This document shows, one piece after another, positions 36,413 to 56,154 of a DNA stretch of 64,000 nucleotides. The notes beneath the pieces are model-generated. The model saw only the letters and a program-made list of their open reading frames with translations, did no database searches and was not told where the DNA came from. Made by a program: the position numbers and the translations under genes. Source of the stretch: Tubiluchus corallicola (lineage: Eukaryota > Priapulida > Priapulimorpha > Priapulimorphida > Tubiluchidae); NCBI GenBank assembly GCA_030141605.1, contig JAQGDQ010000171.1, positions 60,926 to 124,925 on the forward strand. Direction: 5' to 3'. How positions within the stretch are numbered: position 1 is the stretch's first letter; the number at the start of each line of letters is the position of its first letter.

Positions 36413-37495
36413 ATATATAGAATCTTTATTTGCCATAAAAATCGATATTCATAACTATAAAAGCATAAAAGAACATCGCAGCATGAGAATAAAATTCACA
36501 CAACTGTTAAAGGCAAATGCGACCAGTACAAACTAAAAACTACTGTGCCAAAAATTTTAAAAAAATATACATTATAATGTTACATGCAAATTATAATAGC
36601 CTATATACAATATATACATACAATTTAAAATGGACGTGGGTAAATAAAATTTGCGGATAAATATATATTATCGTTTACGTATGTAGGGTTTTCAAAATGA
36701 TTTAATGTATGTATTTTTAATTTTGATTTGAATTGTTTTGTTTTAAATTTGATGGCAGGGTATTCCAAAGTTGAACTCCTTGTTTAATGATAGAATTGTT
36801 GCCGTATTTGTTATTAGTGCATATTTGTTTAATATTGTGTGATCTTGGATTTAATGTTGGCTCCAAGCGGAGTGGAAGCTTGTTTTTGATGAATGGCGTG
36901 TTAATGTTGTTGATGTATTTAAATAAGAATAGGATTGTGTAGAAGTCTTTATGTGCTTGTAAAATTGGGATTTTAAACATTGTTCTTAATTCTATTGCAG
37001 AGGTTTGATTTGTGGTGAGAGACGTTTTATTTGAATAGCCAGTGACTAATCTTAATGCATTATTTTGAAGACTATTTAGTTTTTTATAGCTGTCTCTTGA
37101 AACTTCATGAAAAAGTGTGCATCCGTATAAAAAGTGCGGTAGAATGAGAGTTTTAAAAATTAATAACTTTGTCTGTTTAGTTAGTTGACCTTTCACCTGT
37201 CGTAAGTAGGATGGTCCGCATGCCATTTTATCGTAAATTTTATTAAAATGGTTATCCCAAGAAAGTTTGTTATCTACACAGATTCCAATAAAACTTACAT
37301 TGTTTTTCTGTTTTGTTATGCTATTTTCAACTTTTATTGAAGTATTAGTTATATTGTCATTTGAGAAGGGGGAAAGGACCATGAAATCTGTCTTGGTGCT
37401 ATTTCATTTAAGTTTTAAATGGGTAAATGCTATCTTAATGTTTGCGATGTCCTGTTCTAAAAGTCGTTGAGCTGTTGCTAGATTTTCGTGGCCTA
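36413..37495 (-). mobile_element. 5'-truncated LINE (non-LTR retrotransposon) 3' end
   Basis: It contains the C-terminal part of a reverse transcriptase polyprotein, followed by about 300 bp of 3' UTR-like sequence ending with aataaag. Homology fades near 37495, as expected for 5' truncation. Confidence 0.75.
36717..37490 (-). pseudogene. Reverse transcriptase C-terminal fragment
   Basis: The main frame (37382-36717) includes VSFIGICVDNKLSWDNHF, TLILPHFLYGCTLF and LNSLQNNALRLVTG. These are standard motifs just after the RT catalytic core in Jockey/CR1/I-like LINEs (FLGxxID..LSW..H ... LxxLQNxAxRxI). Upstream, in the same frame, LLEQDIANIKIAFTHLKLK is followed by TGA where the family normally has Trp, so the copy is broken. 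The catalytic FxDD region is absent. Confidence 0.8.
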
Positions 37496-37732
37496 AATTT
37501 GCCTAAATTACTTTAATTTAAAACAAGATGTGATTGGGAAGATTTTTATCGCCACACCCATCTCGTAAACACTGTCAAAAACACAACGCATGGAGTCAGT
37601 AAGCCAGGGTTTACTTCTACCAATTTCTTGCATCAGCTATTTAGCTTCTGCAGCTATTATTATGACGACATGGAATACCTGACATCTGGCAAATGCAGAT
37701 GATAAATGCAAGCTTCGTGCTAATAATATTGG

Positions 37733-38284
37733 CAAACTACCCCAATTTCAAGTCCCAAAAAATATACATGTTAACACAATTAATACTACAAAAGCGTTTC
37801 TGATAATTAGATTATCGTAGATTAGATAATTAGATAATCGATTATAAATTCCGCAAAAATATTCCACTAAGGTTTTGCACGTGTTTGCGAAAGCGAAAGC
37901 TACTGTAAGATATTCAGTCTGTTGTACTAAAACTAGGCAAGTTTTAAGATAAAAATTCAAATTTCAAATTTACCGCCATGCTCACGAATGAGCTGTCGAA
38001 CGTGTGTAGCTCGTCACAAACTAACACATCTGAACTGAGATGTAGAGCACCTGTTTTTTGTGTAATGCGTTTCCGAAATGCAATTGCTAGTGCCCGTCTA
38101 ACTAGTGAAAGGCGAAATGCATGTAACAGCGAAGAACTAGAGGCGCGAACGTGAAATTGTGTTTGTCTGGTAATAGTTTTTTTCACGTAAGTCATTTTTG
38201 AAAAAGTAGTATGTTTCGTTTCAATTTCTTAAAGAGTAGATTATTTTGACATATAGCTTAAGATTGGGTTTGATTTTGCTTTAA
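37733..38284 (+). mobile_element. TTAA-type MITE, nearly full length
   Basis: Matches 39517-40118 over most of its length, including aagatattcagtctgttgta and a gctagtgcccgtctaactag region. The right end is gattttgctttaa (TTAA at 38281-38284). The left terminus is eroded. Confidence 0.8.
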
Positions 38285-38299
38285 GTCCACTTGTTTTAC

Positions 38300-39500
38300 T
38301 TCTATGTGCGCGGCCATTTGATTCCAGGCTGAAATTTGATAGCAGGAAGCAATGCGAATTATTAGATTTCTGGGGTGCAGCAAGAGCAGTTCTGGCCTTA
38401 TAATACATGAAAGTACGTGTACCGGCAATCATATCTCTGATTATAATTATATTACTATATAGTAAAGAATTATTATTACGTATGGTACCAACATTCAGAT
38501 CAGTATCACATCGTAAAAGATAACAATAATCGGCGACATTAATTCATGTTTCATTGCTGTTGAATTAATCATTACGCACAGTAAGACCTATTTTGTGCTG
38601 TTCTGAATACTGAATAGATATAATGCATATTAATAGTATCGATTCTATGCGTAATAAAGACAATGATACTAACATTTAGAACTAGATAGAATAAATATTT
38701 ATAGTTATTTAAATGTGCCATTTTTTTATATATTCTCATTCGAGCACGTTTCTGTTTGAATTACAAAATTAACAAAGATTTGTGTTAGTGGGTGAATATA
38801 GTAGTTAATGTGCTCGAAGATGCTACCCCATCCACCAAATCATCAAAGGTCATTTGTTCTGAAATAATTGGTTGTGTTTTTAAATTAATGTTTGGGTTTT
38901 AGACTCTGTTACTACAAGTGTTTGACATCTGCTAAAATGTTGTATGTTGGATGTCCTTGAAACTCTGTTAACCGCTTTATTAAATAATAACTACTTTCTA
39001 TCAATACTAATTTTGCGAGCTAGAATTTTCCTGATTTAGATACCTGAAAGAATAATTGATGAATCCAAAGTTAAATAGGCATCAATTATCTCATTCTCTG
39101 CACAGTTATCCATGTTTATACATAAAATAAACTGTACAATGTACATGTGCCGACATTTTGTGCAATTATAATGTGATTTTGTTTATAGTACAGACAAACA
39201 AGCAAACAAATGTTGTTTTATCATAAATTTATTGTTAAAACTTGATTACTGGAGCTGATAATGTGATCAGTCTTAGTGATTCGTACCCACAATGGCTGTA
39301 TCACATTACTATGCCATACGGTGTGACATCAGACGTTTGAATTCTTCATGAACGTTTACATGACATTTTCACTTTTGTGGTATAATTTCTTTAGAAAATA
39401 TTGACAGACACAAATTAAAATTCTAATTAACTTATTTGTCACGTTCTACAGTTAAAGGGACGTTGACACGCTTGTAACTAGGTGGTGCCCTAGTGGGGTG
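38300..39500. other. Intergenic sequence, no feature recognised
   Basis: AT-rich, with no coding signal. Confidence 0.35.
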
Positions 39501-39516
39501 TTTAGCTACCCCTTCC

Positions 39517-40118
39517 TTAAAGAAGACGAGATTAAATTTCATATACTACCCCATTTTAACAGTCCGATAAAAAGTATACATTTTAACACAATTAACACTG
39601 CAAAAGCGTTTCCGATAATTATATAATACATTAAAAACCTAATTAACAGCGGGCGAGCCTAACTATTGATGACATCACAAACTAACATAATTTTCAACTG
39701 CAAAAATGTTCCACAAGCGAAAGCGAAAATTAAAGTACAGTGCTACTGTAAGATATTCAGCTGTTGTACTAAAACCAGGCAAGCTTTAAGATTAAAAATT
39801 CAAATTTCAAATTTACCGCTGCGCTTGCGCATGAGCTGTCGAACGTGTGTATTTTGTCAGAAACTAAAACATCTGAGCTGAGAGGTACAGCACTTGTTTT
39901 CTGCGCGATGCGTTTCCAAAATGCAGGCGCTAGTGCCCGTCTAACCAGCGAATGGCGAAATGCATGTAACAGTGAAGAATTAGTGGCGCGAATGCGATAT
40001 TGTGTTTGTCTGGTAATAATTCTTTCACGTAAGTCATTTTTGGTATGTTTCCTTTCAATATTTTTAAGCGTAAATTGTTTTGACCTACAGTTTAACATTG
40101 GGTCTGGTTTTGCTTTAA
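39517..40118 (+). mobile_element. Full-length TTAA-type MITE (602 bp)
   Basis: The left end is TTAA then agaagacgagattaaatttc. The right end is gggtctggttttgctttaac with TTAA at 40115-40118. The ends are imperfect inverted repeats. The open frames inside are short, differ between copies, and match no transposase. Confidence 0.8.
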
Positions 40119-40235
40119 CATAAAGCTGATGCTTACTCATTGAGTGAAGCCACATTAGGCTCTTTTTTCCCATTTAAAAACAAAATACCCACACTTTTAC
40201 AGTCTTATTTTATTTATAGATTTCAAGTGAGGCAG

Positions 40236-40490
40236 ACCACGGCAAAACGCCCAGACACTTTAAAGTAAGAATATGTGAACATCTGGGTATTTCGTCTAGA
40301 AGTACAAGAAACTAAAAAAAATCATCAATCTAGCTTTAACTATCTTATTTGTGCTGCTTGTCACAAAGCTGATTTTAATAATATCAGCATTGTCATAAGA
40401 GCTACAAATAACTAGGACTTACTAATAAAAGAAAGTTTTGCGAATTATTACGATTAAGTTAACATTTCAGGTGAAACAGTGTAAGTAATT
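40236..40490 (+). pseudogene. Decayed Penelope-like C-terminal fragment, second copy
   Basis: Patchy frames give VRICEHLGISSRS, CHKADFNNISIVIRATNN and DLLIKESFANYYD, interrupted by stops and shifts. They parallel the fragment at 8918-9196 in the same order. Confidence 0.7.
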
Positions 40491-40529
40491 CATGATTGAA
40501 AACAGCTTGTTTTTTTAACATTTTATTCA

Positions 40530-40541
40530 ACTGTAATAATA

Positions 40542-40634
<93 letters not shown>

Positions 40635-40890
40635 TTTATTTATTTAAATTTGGTGACTAGCTAAGCAATTAACATTAGTTCAAAGAGCTATTATCACCGA
40701 CTGTAAATAAGAAAACTGCACCTACATAACAGAGACTATTATACCCCATTTTTTGCCCTAAATACCACGCGCCAGGCAGGGCGGCAGTAGGTACCATTTT
40801 TAAAATCTTTGGTATTATCCGGCTGCTGTATCGAACTCACAACCTCCCAGACGAAAAACGGACACGTTACCACTAGATTTAACCGTCTGG
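40530..40890 (-). mobile_element. tRNA-derived SINE ending in ATT/ATC microsatellite
   Basis: On the minus strand the head reads tctagtggtaacg (A-box-like) and, about 30 bp on, ggttgtgagttcgata (B-box-like). A conserved-looking body, ctgcctggcgcgtggtattt, follows. The tail runs into (ATT)n and (ATC)n at 40540-40635. The A- and B-box spacing fits a Pol III promoter. Confidence 0.65.
40540..40635. repeat. (GAT)n plus (AAT)n compound microsatellite
   Basis: About 15 gat units are followed by about 16 aat units. It is probably the 3' tail of the adjacent SINE on the opposite strand. Confidence 0.9.
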
Positions 40891-41242
40891 TCAAACGCTA
40901 CACTTTATACTAAAGTCTTATTTAGCATTAATGATGCGATCTGAAATACTATTACAACTTCAAACAAATTTTTAAACAACTAAATCTAATGTTAGTCGTG
41001 TTAGCCGTTAATTTGCTATTAACACTATTTGCAGCACTAGTGTCACCATCTGCTATAATTTTCATTGAACTAACATGAGCTAATAAACACCTTTAAGGCT
41101 CATACCATGTGAATTTGACTGTGATTTCATCTCCAATCTCGGATAGTAATGGTAAAAATGCGAGCAGTTAGAAATCCCTGAGGTTAGACCAAAGCTGGAT
41201 AGTTACATATCTATAAAATAGTTACTAGTTTTACAGAAAACA

Positions 41243-41741
41243 TTAAAGGAAAACCGTACCTAGTTTTAAACAATAGCTCAAGACAATCTTATCTGTAAAA
41301 TATTGAAAAAGAAAGTACCGTTTTTTCATTTGTTTGTAATTTCAAGTTCGCGCAACTAGTTCTTCGCTGTTGCATATATTTCGCCATTCGCTGGTTAGAT
41401 GGGGACAGCGCCTGCATGTCGGAAACGCGTTGCACAAAAAACAGGTGCTGTACCTCTCAGTTCAGAGGTGTTCGTTATGCCGAAATTTTATTTATCATAC
41501 TGAATGTTATACAACAACACTTACAAACACCTGCAATACGCTCTTGGAATGTTTGTGCTGTTGCAAATTATGTAAGTTTGTGACGTCATCAATGGCTAGG
41601 CTCGCCTCCCGTTAATTAAGTTTTTAACCTAATATTTAATGATCATAAAAAGCTTGGCATTATTATACGTGTTAAAATGTATATATTTTACCGTGCTTCA
41701 GAATGGGAAAGGATATGAAAAATCATCCTGTTTTCCTTGAA
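41243..41741 (-). mobile_element. Full-length TTAA-type MITE, inverted
   Basis: The plus-strand left end is TTAA then aggaaaaccgtacctag (41243 on). The other end, on the minus strand, reads aggaaaacaggatgattttt, with the flank decayed to TGAA at 41738-41741. The interior matches the family at 39517-40118. Confidence 0.8.
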
Positions 41742-42099
41742 TCGGTCTTCTTTTTCTCCGTACCACTTAACTTCTAAACAGGACAGTTCCTTAAGTCTGT
41801 AACGCTACAGGAGACAATAGTTTAGTCGGTTATTGTAAATAATTAATTATCATGATTAAATTAATGGTACGAGAAAACGGGTGTTTTCTCAGAATAAAGA
41901 ACACGCCAGAAATTTGTAATTTTCAGTTGTAAACGAGCGTGTAACGTTGGCATTTTTAGAAAGATCAAGGTCGTGAAAATCAACACAACAAAATCCCACG
42001 CCTTTTGCTCTTCACGTTTTTATGTCTGGATAAGAGAAAAATTTTGCGAAATTTACATAATGTTTTTTCCGTTTGCAGGCGTTTACGGTAGGTGGCAAA

Positions 42100-49292
<7,193 letters not shown>

Positions 49293-49769
49293 GAAAAACA
49301 AGGACGTCATCCTGATCGTGTTAGCACCTTATGTGAAACTGAAGAGAGCAAAATGGCTACCGAAGAAACGTTCGATTAGTAGGCTGGTTTCTTTACACGA
49401 AGGAATTTTTTCTGGCTCAAGACAAAAAAATTGGGTTACTAGTATGTACCGAATGGTAGAAGCATGCTAATGATTAGTTTCTTCGGCAGCCGAGAGGTTG
49501 TTTTTAAGTACCTCTAATCTCATTTGTCTGTATTATTATCATTAATTGTTTTTATAGCTGCATATTGTTTTAACTTTGAGCTAGTTTGTATGTATTTCTC
49601 TGTCTGCACCATGCATGTGTTTGCGCCGTCTAGTGGTGAGTCTCGAAAACTCACGCTCCTACTCTCCTCGAGGCTGATTTGTACAATTTTCAAGCAGTAC
49701 CTGTTTCTATTATTGTATTGTTATTATCATTATGTAAATAGTTTAATGTTCTGTGTTGCAAATCAGCCA

Positions 49770-49775
49770 AATAAA
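49770..49775 (+). terminator. Candidate polyadenylation signal of the collagen gene
   Basis: AATAAA lies about 480 bp after the TGA at 49290-49292. The last exon (from 49231) also stays open in another frame to about 49470. The incoming splice phase from exon 4 selects the short frame ending at 49292, so that longer reading is not the collagen. Confidence 0.5.
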
Positions 49776-49799
49776 AAATTATTGAATTGAAAAGATCAA

Positions 49800-51960
49800 A
49801 GGCTAAACATTCGATCCCCCCTCCCCCAGTTCAAAAGGGAAGCTTGCATTTGCTGCTATTGAACAGTATTTGCTGCAGAGGTTTGGTAACGTACTGTTTT
49901 TGGTTTCTGATCAGTTATTAATCGAAATAGCGATTATTTTTAGAAAAATGATGCTGAAGTGTTGCTAACCGTAAATGGTGAAACTTCAAGTGGTACTTGT
50001 GCAACGCAGAAAAATGTCTGTCACAAAATTTCGCCACTTTTCCAAAAGGAGGTAGCTTATGAGAATGGACTTGCACATGACCCTTACCTGAATTTTCTTG
50101 AGGAAAGCCACGATGAGCTTGCGAAAACTCGCGAAGTCTACCAGTTAGGTCACAATTTCAAGTGAATTGTGGCAATCACCATGCCTGACAACATCTATTA
50201 TTTTCACATAAACTTCTTGTAGGCAAATTCGCCAACAAATGTAAACAGTGCTACGCGAATACCAGATACCAAAACCCAGAAAATTACCTCTAGTTGTTCT
50301 GCATTAATTGATAATATGTGCCTTAATGCTGCTTGGCAAGTTTATACGTTTTCTTGATGGTTGTATTCTTTTATAGTGTAGCAAAAGCAAAATTAAGCAC
50401 TTCTGCATAGTTACTTTTCTTTGGTACAGCAAATGCTAATGGTGCAGAAAAAACTTGATAAAGGAGCGACAGAAAATCTGCATTTTCCATGTAATTCATA
50501 GTCCTCTATTAAGTATATCTTTGCTTCAATATCATATACAAAAAATGCGTATTTTCCAGTAGATGTCAGCTCCAATGCCGTTTCTACTTTGTTGGCAGGT
50601 ACAGTAGCTCCTACTTTCCTTCTCTCACACAGTTGTCCATATTCCGATCTGTCTTTCATTTGCGTGGTGGAGCGAACTGGCCTAATGTAACAAGGATTGC
50701 GTTGCTGTCTATTAACTCTTGCAATGCAGTGAATAGAAGAACTTGCTTGCTTGCAAATAGTTTACTAACGAACGCGTCCGTATATATGGCTCTGGTGATA
50801 GAAGCAAAAATCCACCACCATCCAGTAAGCATCCTAACGGGAAAATGCTGTGGTAGGCATGTTCCATCTTGTTGGAGGTATGACGATAGTGTGTACTGGG
50901 TAAAATACGCCTTACTTTCATTCTTTCTCATTTGTTTTTCCAGTATACATTTCACATTTCCTGCGTGCTTTACCACCTTTTACTTGTACAGTATGGTTTT
51001 ACCATAGTCAATGTAAATGTATAGTCAATGTATAGTAAAGTATCGTTATGCCATATATTACCAGAAGTAGTCAGACAGGTGTGGAAAGTGGGCATTTTAT
51101 GCTAAAGCCTTCTAATTGACATCTTTTTGTGATAAACACACGAGAATCATAAGGAAATGGATGAAAAAACGTCACATGTTTTGTTCTTTCTGGTAACATT
51201 GTGATTAATCCCAGCAATATGTTGAATTCTCCGAAATCAAATGATCTGTAGCTTCCTTTAGTTTAAGTCGAAATATTGTATGAGGAGGTTGCTGCTTCGC
51301 TACGCATCATAAGGACCAAAAATGGCTTCGTAGGGTTAGTTGTCCACAATCCCACCCGAGGCGTTGCTCCTTGGAGTTAGTAACCCAGTCTGCTGGAGTT
51401 CTGGTTATAAAACGTACGAACATTTTCCTGGTTTTACCAGCTGCTGTAATTTTCATCTCTTGTTTTAATTGCTACGCAGAGTTTTATCGAAGCAAAAACG
51501 CCCAAGGAAATAAAATAATAATGTTTTAAGAAATGACGACATTTTTTAGGGTAGAAGTTTAAGACACAAACATTAACTGATTCACACTATGCAGTCGTGA
51601 CGTGCAGAGGGGATAATCATAAAAACGTTTTCTGCTGATCGTGTTTACCACATTGCCAATGTATAATCGTCTGTTATTTCCTGCAATTATATGCAATAAA
51701 CATAACAGAGTGCATAGTAATCCACTGGGCACCTGCTACATGTTTGTTTGCCTATCAACATTTTCTAATGTTTAATTGTCTTTCTCCTGTTGCCAGCTGC
51801 GTCAACATTACCGGCTACCTAATGTTACCACAAAAACCCACCTAAAAACATATTGCACAGCAGAATTCCCTGAAGTACACACCACCGGAAACATTTGCAT
51901 ACATTTAGTCTGTTATGTAATAAAGGATATGTTTTTTTGTACTCAGCGCTGGTGCTGGTA
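49800..51960. other. Intergenic sequence, no gene recognised
   Basis: Short open frames near 50411-50976 on both strands overlap one another and show no family signature. No splice-compatible set was found. Confidence 0.35.
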
Positions 51961-51986
51961 CAGGCGGAAGAGAAGAGGTGAGAAAT

Positions 51987-52246
51987 AAGAGAAGAGGAGA
52001 GGAGAGGAGAGGAGAGAAGAGGAGAGAAGAGAAAAGAAGAGAAGAGAAGAGGAGAGGAGAGAAGAGAAGAGAAGAGAAGAGAAGAGAAGAGAAGAGAAGA
52101 GAAGAGGAGAGGAGAGGAGAGGAGAGAAGAGAAGAGAAGAGAAGAGAAGAGAAGAGAAGAGAAGAGAAGAGAAGAGAAGAGAAGAGAAGAGAAGAGAAGA
52201 GAAGAGAAGAGAAGAGAAGAGAAGAGAAGAGAAGAGAAGAGAAGAG
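51987..52246. repeat. Homopurine tract of 260 bases, (GAAGA)n/(GGAGA)n
   Basis: Only A and G occur from 51987 to 52246, largely in gagaa and gagga pentamers. Confidence 0.97.
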
Positions 52247-52249
52247 TCC

Positions 52250-53100
52250 GGATGAAGCTGTTATACCGTCGCAGACTGCCAACCTGAAGAGTTCTTTATA
52301 AACGCAGCAGTAAAAATGCAAAATAGAAAAGATAGGGGTATAAACATTTGACATGGAGTTCTCAGTTTTTAACACAGAAAATAAACTCCTTTTAATGAAT
52401 AGTTATGCTATAAGGTATAAAGTGAAAGAAATAGATGTGCTTAAGGATGCCGTGGGCTGGATTTTAGCTTAGCATTGTTAGTATTAAAATGAATAGCCGT
52501 ACACTATTTTGTTCCTGGACCTTTGAGCATCGTGCGTTCGTTGCCAGACAAAGCGACATAGCTTCTTTCTGTTGTCAAGGTGAGAGCTATTTGTTTAGCT
52601 TTAAAAAATCCTTAAACGAACTTCTGCTCTGCTTAGAAAATATAGCTGCAATTTTTCTGAGAGCAGCTTACGTTATGACAGTAGTTAATGGTTGCAGAGG
52701 AAATGGAGATATTACTTATGATGGCGAATCTGCAGTAATACAATAATACCAGATAATACTAGAGTTGCCGAATGCAAGTACCAAGGTCGAACCACACAGA
52801 ATAGCTACAGAACTGACTGCGACGAGCATTGCTATTTTTAAAACTTAACAAAGGACGAGTTTGCGGACAGGATTTCTCTAATTCGCTGAAGAATATGCCT
52901 TTCCTTGCCTTGCCTTTCCTTGAATAAATGCCATTTATAAATGAGGCTTACATAATCGCAAGTTTATGAAATGTGAGCAATTAGCGTCGGCCAAACCTAT
53001 AATAAATTTCACGACTACTGATAATAAACTAATCTAATATATCATCCAACGACCTTCAGGCTTTATTAGTGACGGGAGAAAAAGCAAATTTGTTCTACTT
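52250..53100. other. Intergenic sequence; one unassigned 85-codon open frame
   Basis: An ATG-initiated frame at 52489-52746 on the plus strand encodes a Cys/Leu-containing 85-aa peptide that I do not recognise. Frames this long occur by chance, so it is not called as a gene. Confidence 0.25.
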
Positions 53101-53115
53101 AGTTTGTCGTGTAAG

Positions 53116-53295
53116 CAGGGCCTATTTCAGCCTAGGCGAGGCCCGGGGAAGTGGGGTGTGTGAGGCCCCATCGGGGGGGGGGGGTGTAGCGCTACCATGG
53201 TTACAAAAAAATGTTACCTCGACGCGAGGCCCCCCTGGAGGGTGAGGCCCCGGGGAAGTATCCCCACTTCCCCCGCCCCCTTGAAATAGGCCCTG
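53116..53295. mobile_element. hAT-type MITE, 180 bp, with 8-bp target duplication
   Basis: The ends CAGGGCCTATTTCA and TGAAATAGGCCCTG are perfect 14-bp inverted repeats. Both sides are flanked by cgtgtaag (53108-53115 and 53296-53303), an exact 8-bp duplication. CAGGG termini plus an 8-bp duplication are typical of hAT elements. The interior is very GC-rich with inverted ggggaagtgggg blocks, unlike its surroundings. No transposase is present. Confidence 0.92.
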
Positions 53296-53303
53296 CGTGT
53301 AAG

Positions 53304-55220
53304 TGTAACTAAGCAATCAGGATTTCGGCAGTTTTGAATTAGCTGGGTTTCGTATCTGTATACAATTATTATAACAATGAACTCATCTTTATGAACTGAA
53401 AAATAATATTGTGTCATTACGTCAAATATTTGCTAATTCTTAATCTTTACATTGCAATTAAATCATATACAATGTAGCAATTTCCTCAGGAATTCATCGA
53501 TAACAGCGCATCAGTTTTAAATTACGACCAGTTTCAATATACACCCGGGTAAAATCAAAGTAGATTTAGTATACCCACACACAGAGTAATATGAAACCAC
53601 AACTTGCGACCACCACCAGTTATATTGGCGGCTAAAATTAGTGGGAGTGTTGCTTCAGAAAATTTTTAGTCATTGTTTTAATACCGCGTGTAAAACGTAA
53701 CAAACATATGTAATTTTAAATTTTGTAGTTATATTTGAAGATCGGGTGCTGAACGGCCTCTTAACTGCAACTTTCTCATGGACAGAGAACTGTGAAGATT
53801 TAAGCTGTTGTAGTTCACTTACTGTCACATAACTAATTTCTTGGGGATGCAAGGCGACCATTATTAAATAATTTATGTTTTAAGCACACACGCTAAGTTC
53901 AGACTATCACATCCAAGAATATGACGGTACACGGCAACCACGTGGTAATTGTTACTGTGCAGCTGTGTTACCTAGCAGCAGACGCTAGCGTACAGCGTAT
54001 TATCCTAGACATGTGCGCATGGCCGCATGCACACAACAGCCAAACACCACATTGCTTAGGCTGCGAAGCAAATTGTACTTCCCTCACTTGCTCCTGTTCT
54101 GCACAAGTATTAAAACTAAAGAAAAAAGATTATTATATTGAATATTAGCGACAATAATGAGTGAAAATAGGGGGTACTGTACTACTACAGTAGCTATACA
54201 CGAGCCGCCACTGCAAGTTTCCCGTTACCTCCTCAGTTTCACCTACGATCGTGTACTGCTATTGCATGTAAGAAATCGGTTGCCATAACTGCATTGTGGT
54301 GTACAAAAAGCACACAGACATAAAAAGCGGCAAATTGCGAACCCATTTTAGCAACATTAGAGCGAGGGTTTACTAGATATCTAGTTACGTGTTCTGTGTT
54401 GCGTCAGTACGAGTACACAGACGTTGTGATGAAAAGTTTTGTAATTCTACACTCTTTGTGAACCGCATGTTTCACATTTTATTTAAAAATTCGTACTCTT
54501 AAATCCAATGCCATTAAAGTCTAAAAAATGCAAGTTTTTTGCCAAATTCTCAGTTTTTTTACTGTCAAATATTTATTCGTAATAAAGGCATTCGTGAGTG
54601 TAAATTGGTTAGTCGGTTAAATGATCGATTACGTTGTTCCTAAATTGAAAATTATTGTATTCACTGTTGTAATCAGATATAATGGTACATCGAATAAAAT
54701 AAATAATATTCCGTTAGACAATAAACAACATCAAATACAATAAATAATAATCCTAAAAATCGTCAAAAATGTACGACAATTTTAAGTTAAAAGCTTTACT
54801 TGGTATTCATTGAACACGATTTTAATTTAGTGCATAAATAAAAATTTGTATGTGACATGCTGAGTTATTAATAAGGACGTTCCAAATTTTTTACATTTTC
54901 ACAATAACGTCAGAAGTTATACTATGTATTACAGAACGTGTGTGACAAAGCAACCATTCACTCTAAATAATTTTTACTTCTGTAACCGTCGAGAAATTGT
55001 ACTTTTTTAGTTGCGTTGAGTTTACCTTTCAGGAAACCATTACTATCTAGAACTAAAAATAATTTCACTGGTGTTGGACTTCGCTCGTGGTGGAGGTAAT
55101 TTCAGACTAGTGGGGTATTTCTATTCTAGTTTTAAGAAACCCCAGAAGAAACTTTAAACGAAATTTAGACGTACACCCGGTAATACAAGTGAGTCTGAAT
55201 TTTCGGTGGGAGACGGAGGG
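53304..55220. other. Intergenic sequence, no feature recognised
   Basis: AT-rich, with no coding or repeat signal beyond short homopolymers. Confidence 0.35.
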
Positions 55221-55224
55221 AAAC

Positions 55225-55265
55225 ATTATTATCATTATTATTATTATTATGATTATTATTATTAC

Positions 55266-55335
<70 letters not shown>

Positions 55336-55352
55336 GTTATTATTATTATTAT
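55225..55352. repeat. (ATT)n trinucleotide array
   Basis: About 40 att units with rare variants. Poly-Ile and poly-Tyr frames are artefacts. Confidence 0.95.
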
Positions 55353-55359
55353 AAGTCTT

Positions 55360-56150
55360 TTATTTGCACACAAATACAAATTATAATACAATATGTACAA
55401 GTGCTGCCCTCTGTCTATTTGTACGGCAAAACTACTTAATGGTTAGTGCAATCAAACCGGTAGTTAAATTTACATATATAAGTTTATATCACAATAAAGT
55501 TATAAATTATTTACAATGTTTTCTCTTTTTTTACATTAATAAAATTATCTAATTTTATCAAACAATTTTCTGAGAATGTTTTCACTTGAAACACCATATA
55601 TTTTTAGTGTACCGTAATACATAAACATGTAGGTATTATCTATATATCTACATACAAAATGGGTATATTGAGAAGGGGATATAGTCAAATTGTTACACTC
55701 GGAAGGCAAAGTGATGAATTCGTGTTGCAATATTGCCTTCGCTCTCATCTAGACGGATCGAGAACAGAATTTCACAAACAATCGATATGGCAATTATGTC
55801 AACGAAAGGAATGGTATGCGATATCCTTACAAGGAAAGTGCTAAAATGATCTCGCTGGATTAATATTTCACGTTGTGTAGTCACGCATGGCTATGAAAAA
55901 TTCATACCCCTTCTGCCCAAACATGTATCACTGGCTGCGCCAGAATACGAAGCAATTCATCATTTTATTGGCTTCTCTGGGGCACAAAAATAACAAATAA
56001 TTGCCACCGATTGCTGATTACAGGAAATAATTTCACGGCAGTCGGCCAAGGTAGAGGAATAATAACCATTATCCCTCCACCCACAGTAACATGGTCCACC
56101 ACTGCTGCGCTCAAACAGTTTACTCGACCTTTCCGTGGGACGCATACTAA
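55360..56150. other. Intergenic sequence, no feature recognised
   Basis: Short open frames only. Confidence 0.3.
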
Positions 56151-56154
56151 TTAG

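Noticed and set aside
39666-40173. Overlapping 70-134 codon frames on both strands
   Set aside because: They lie inside a TTAA-type MITE, differ between copies and resemble no protein.
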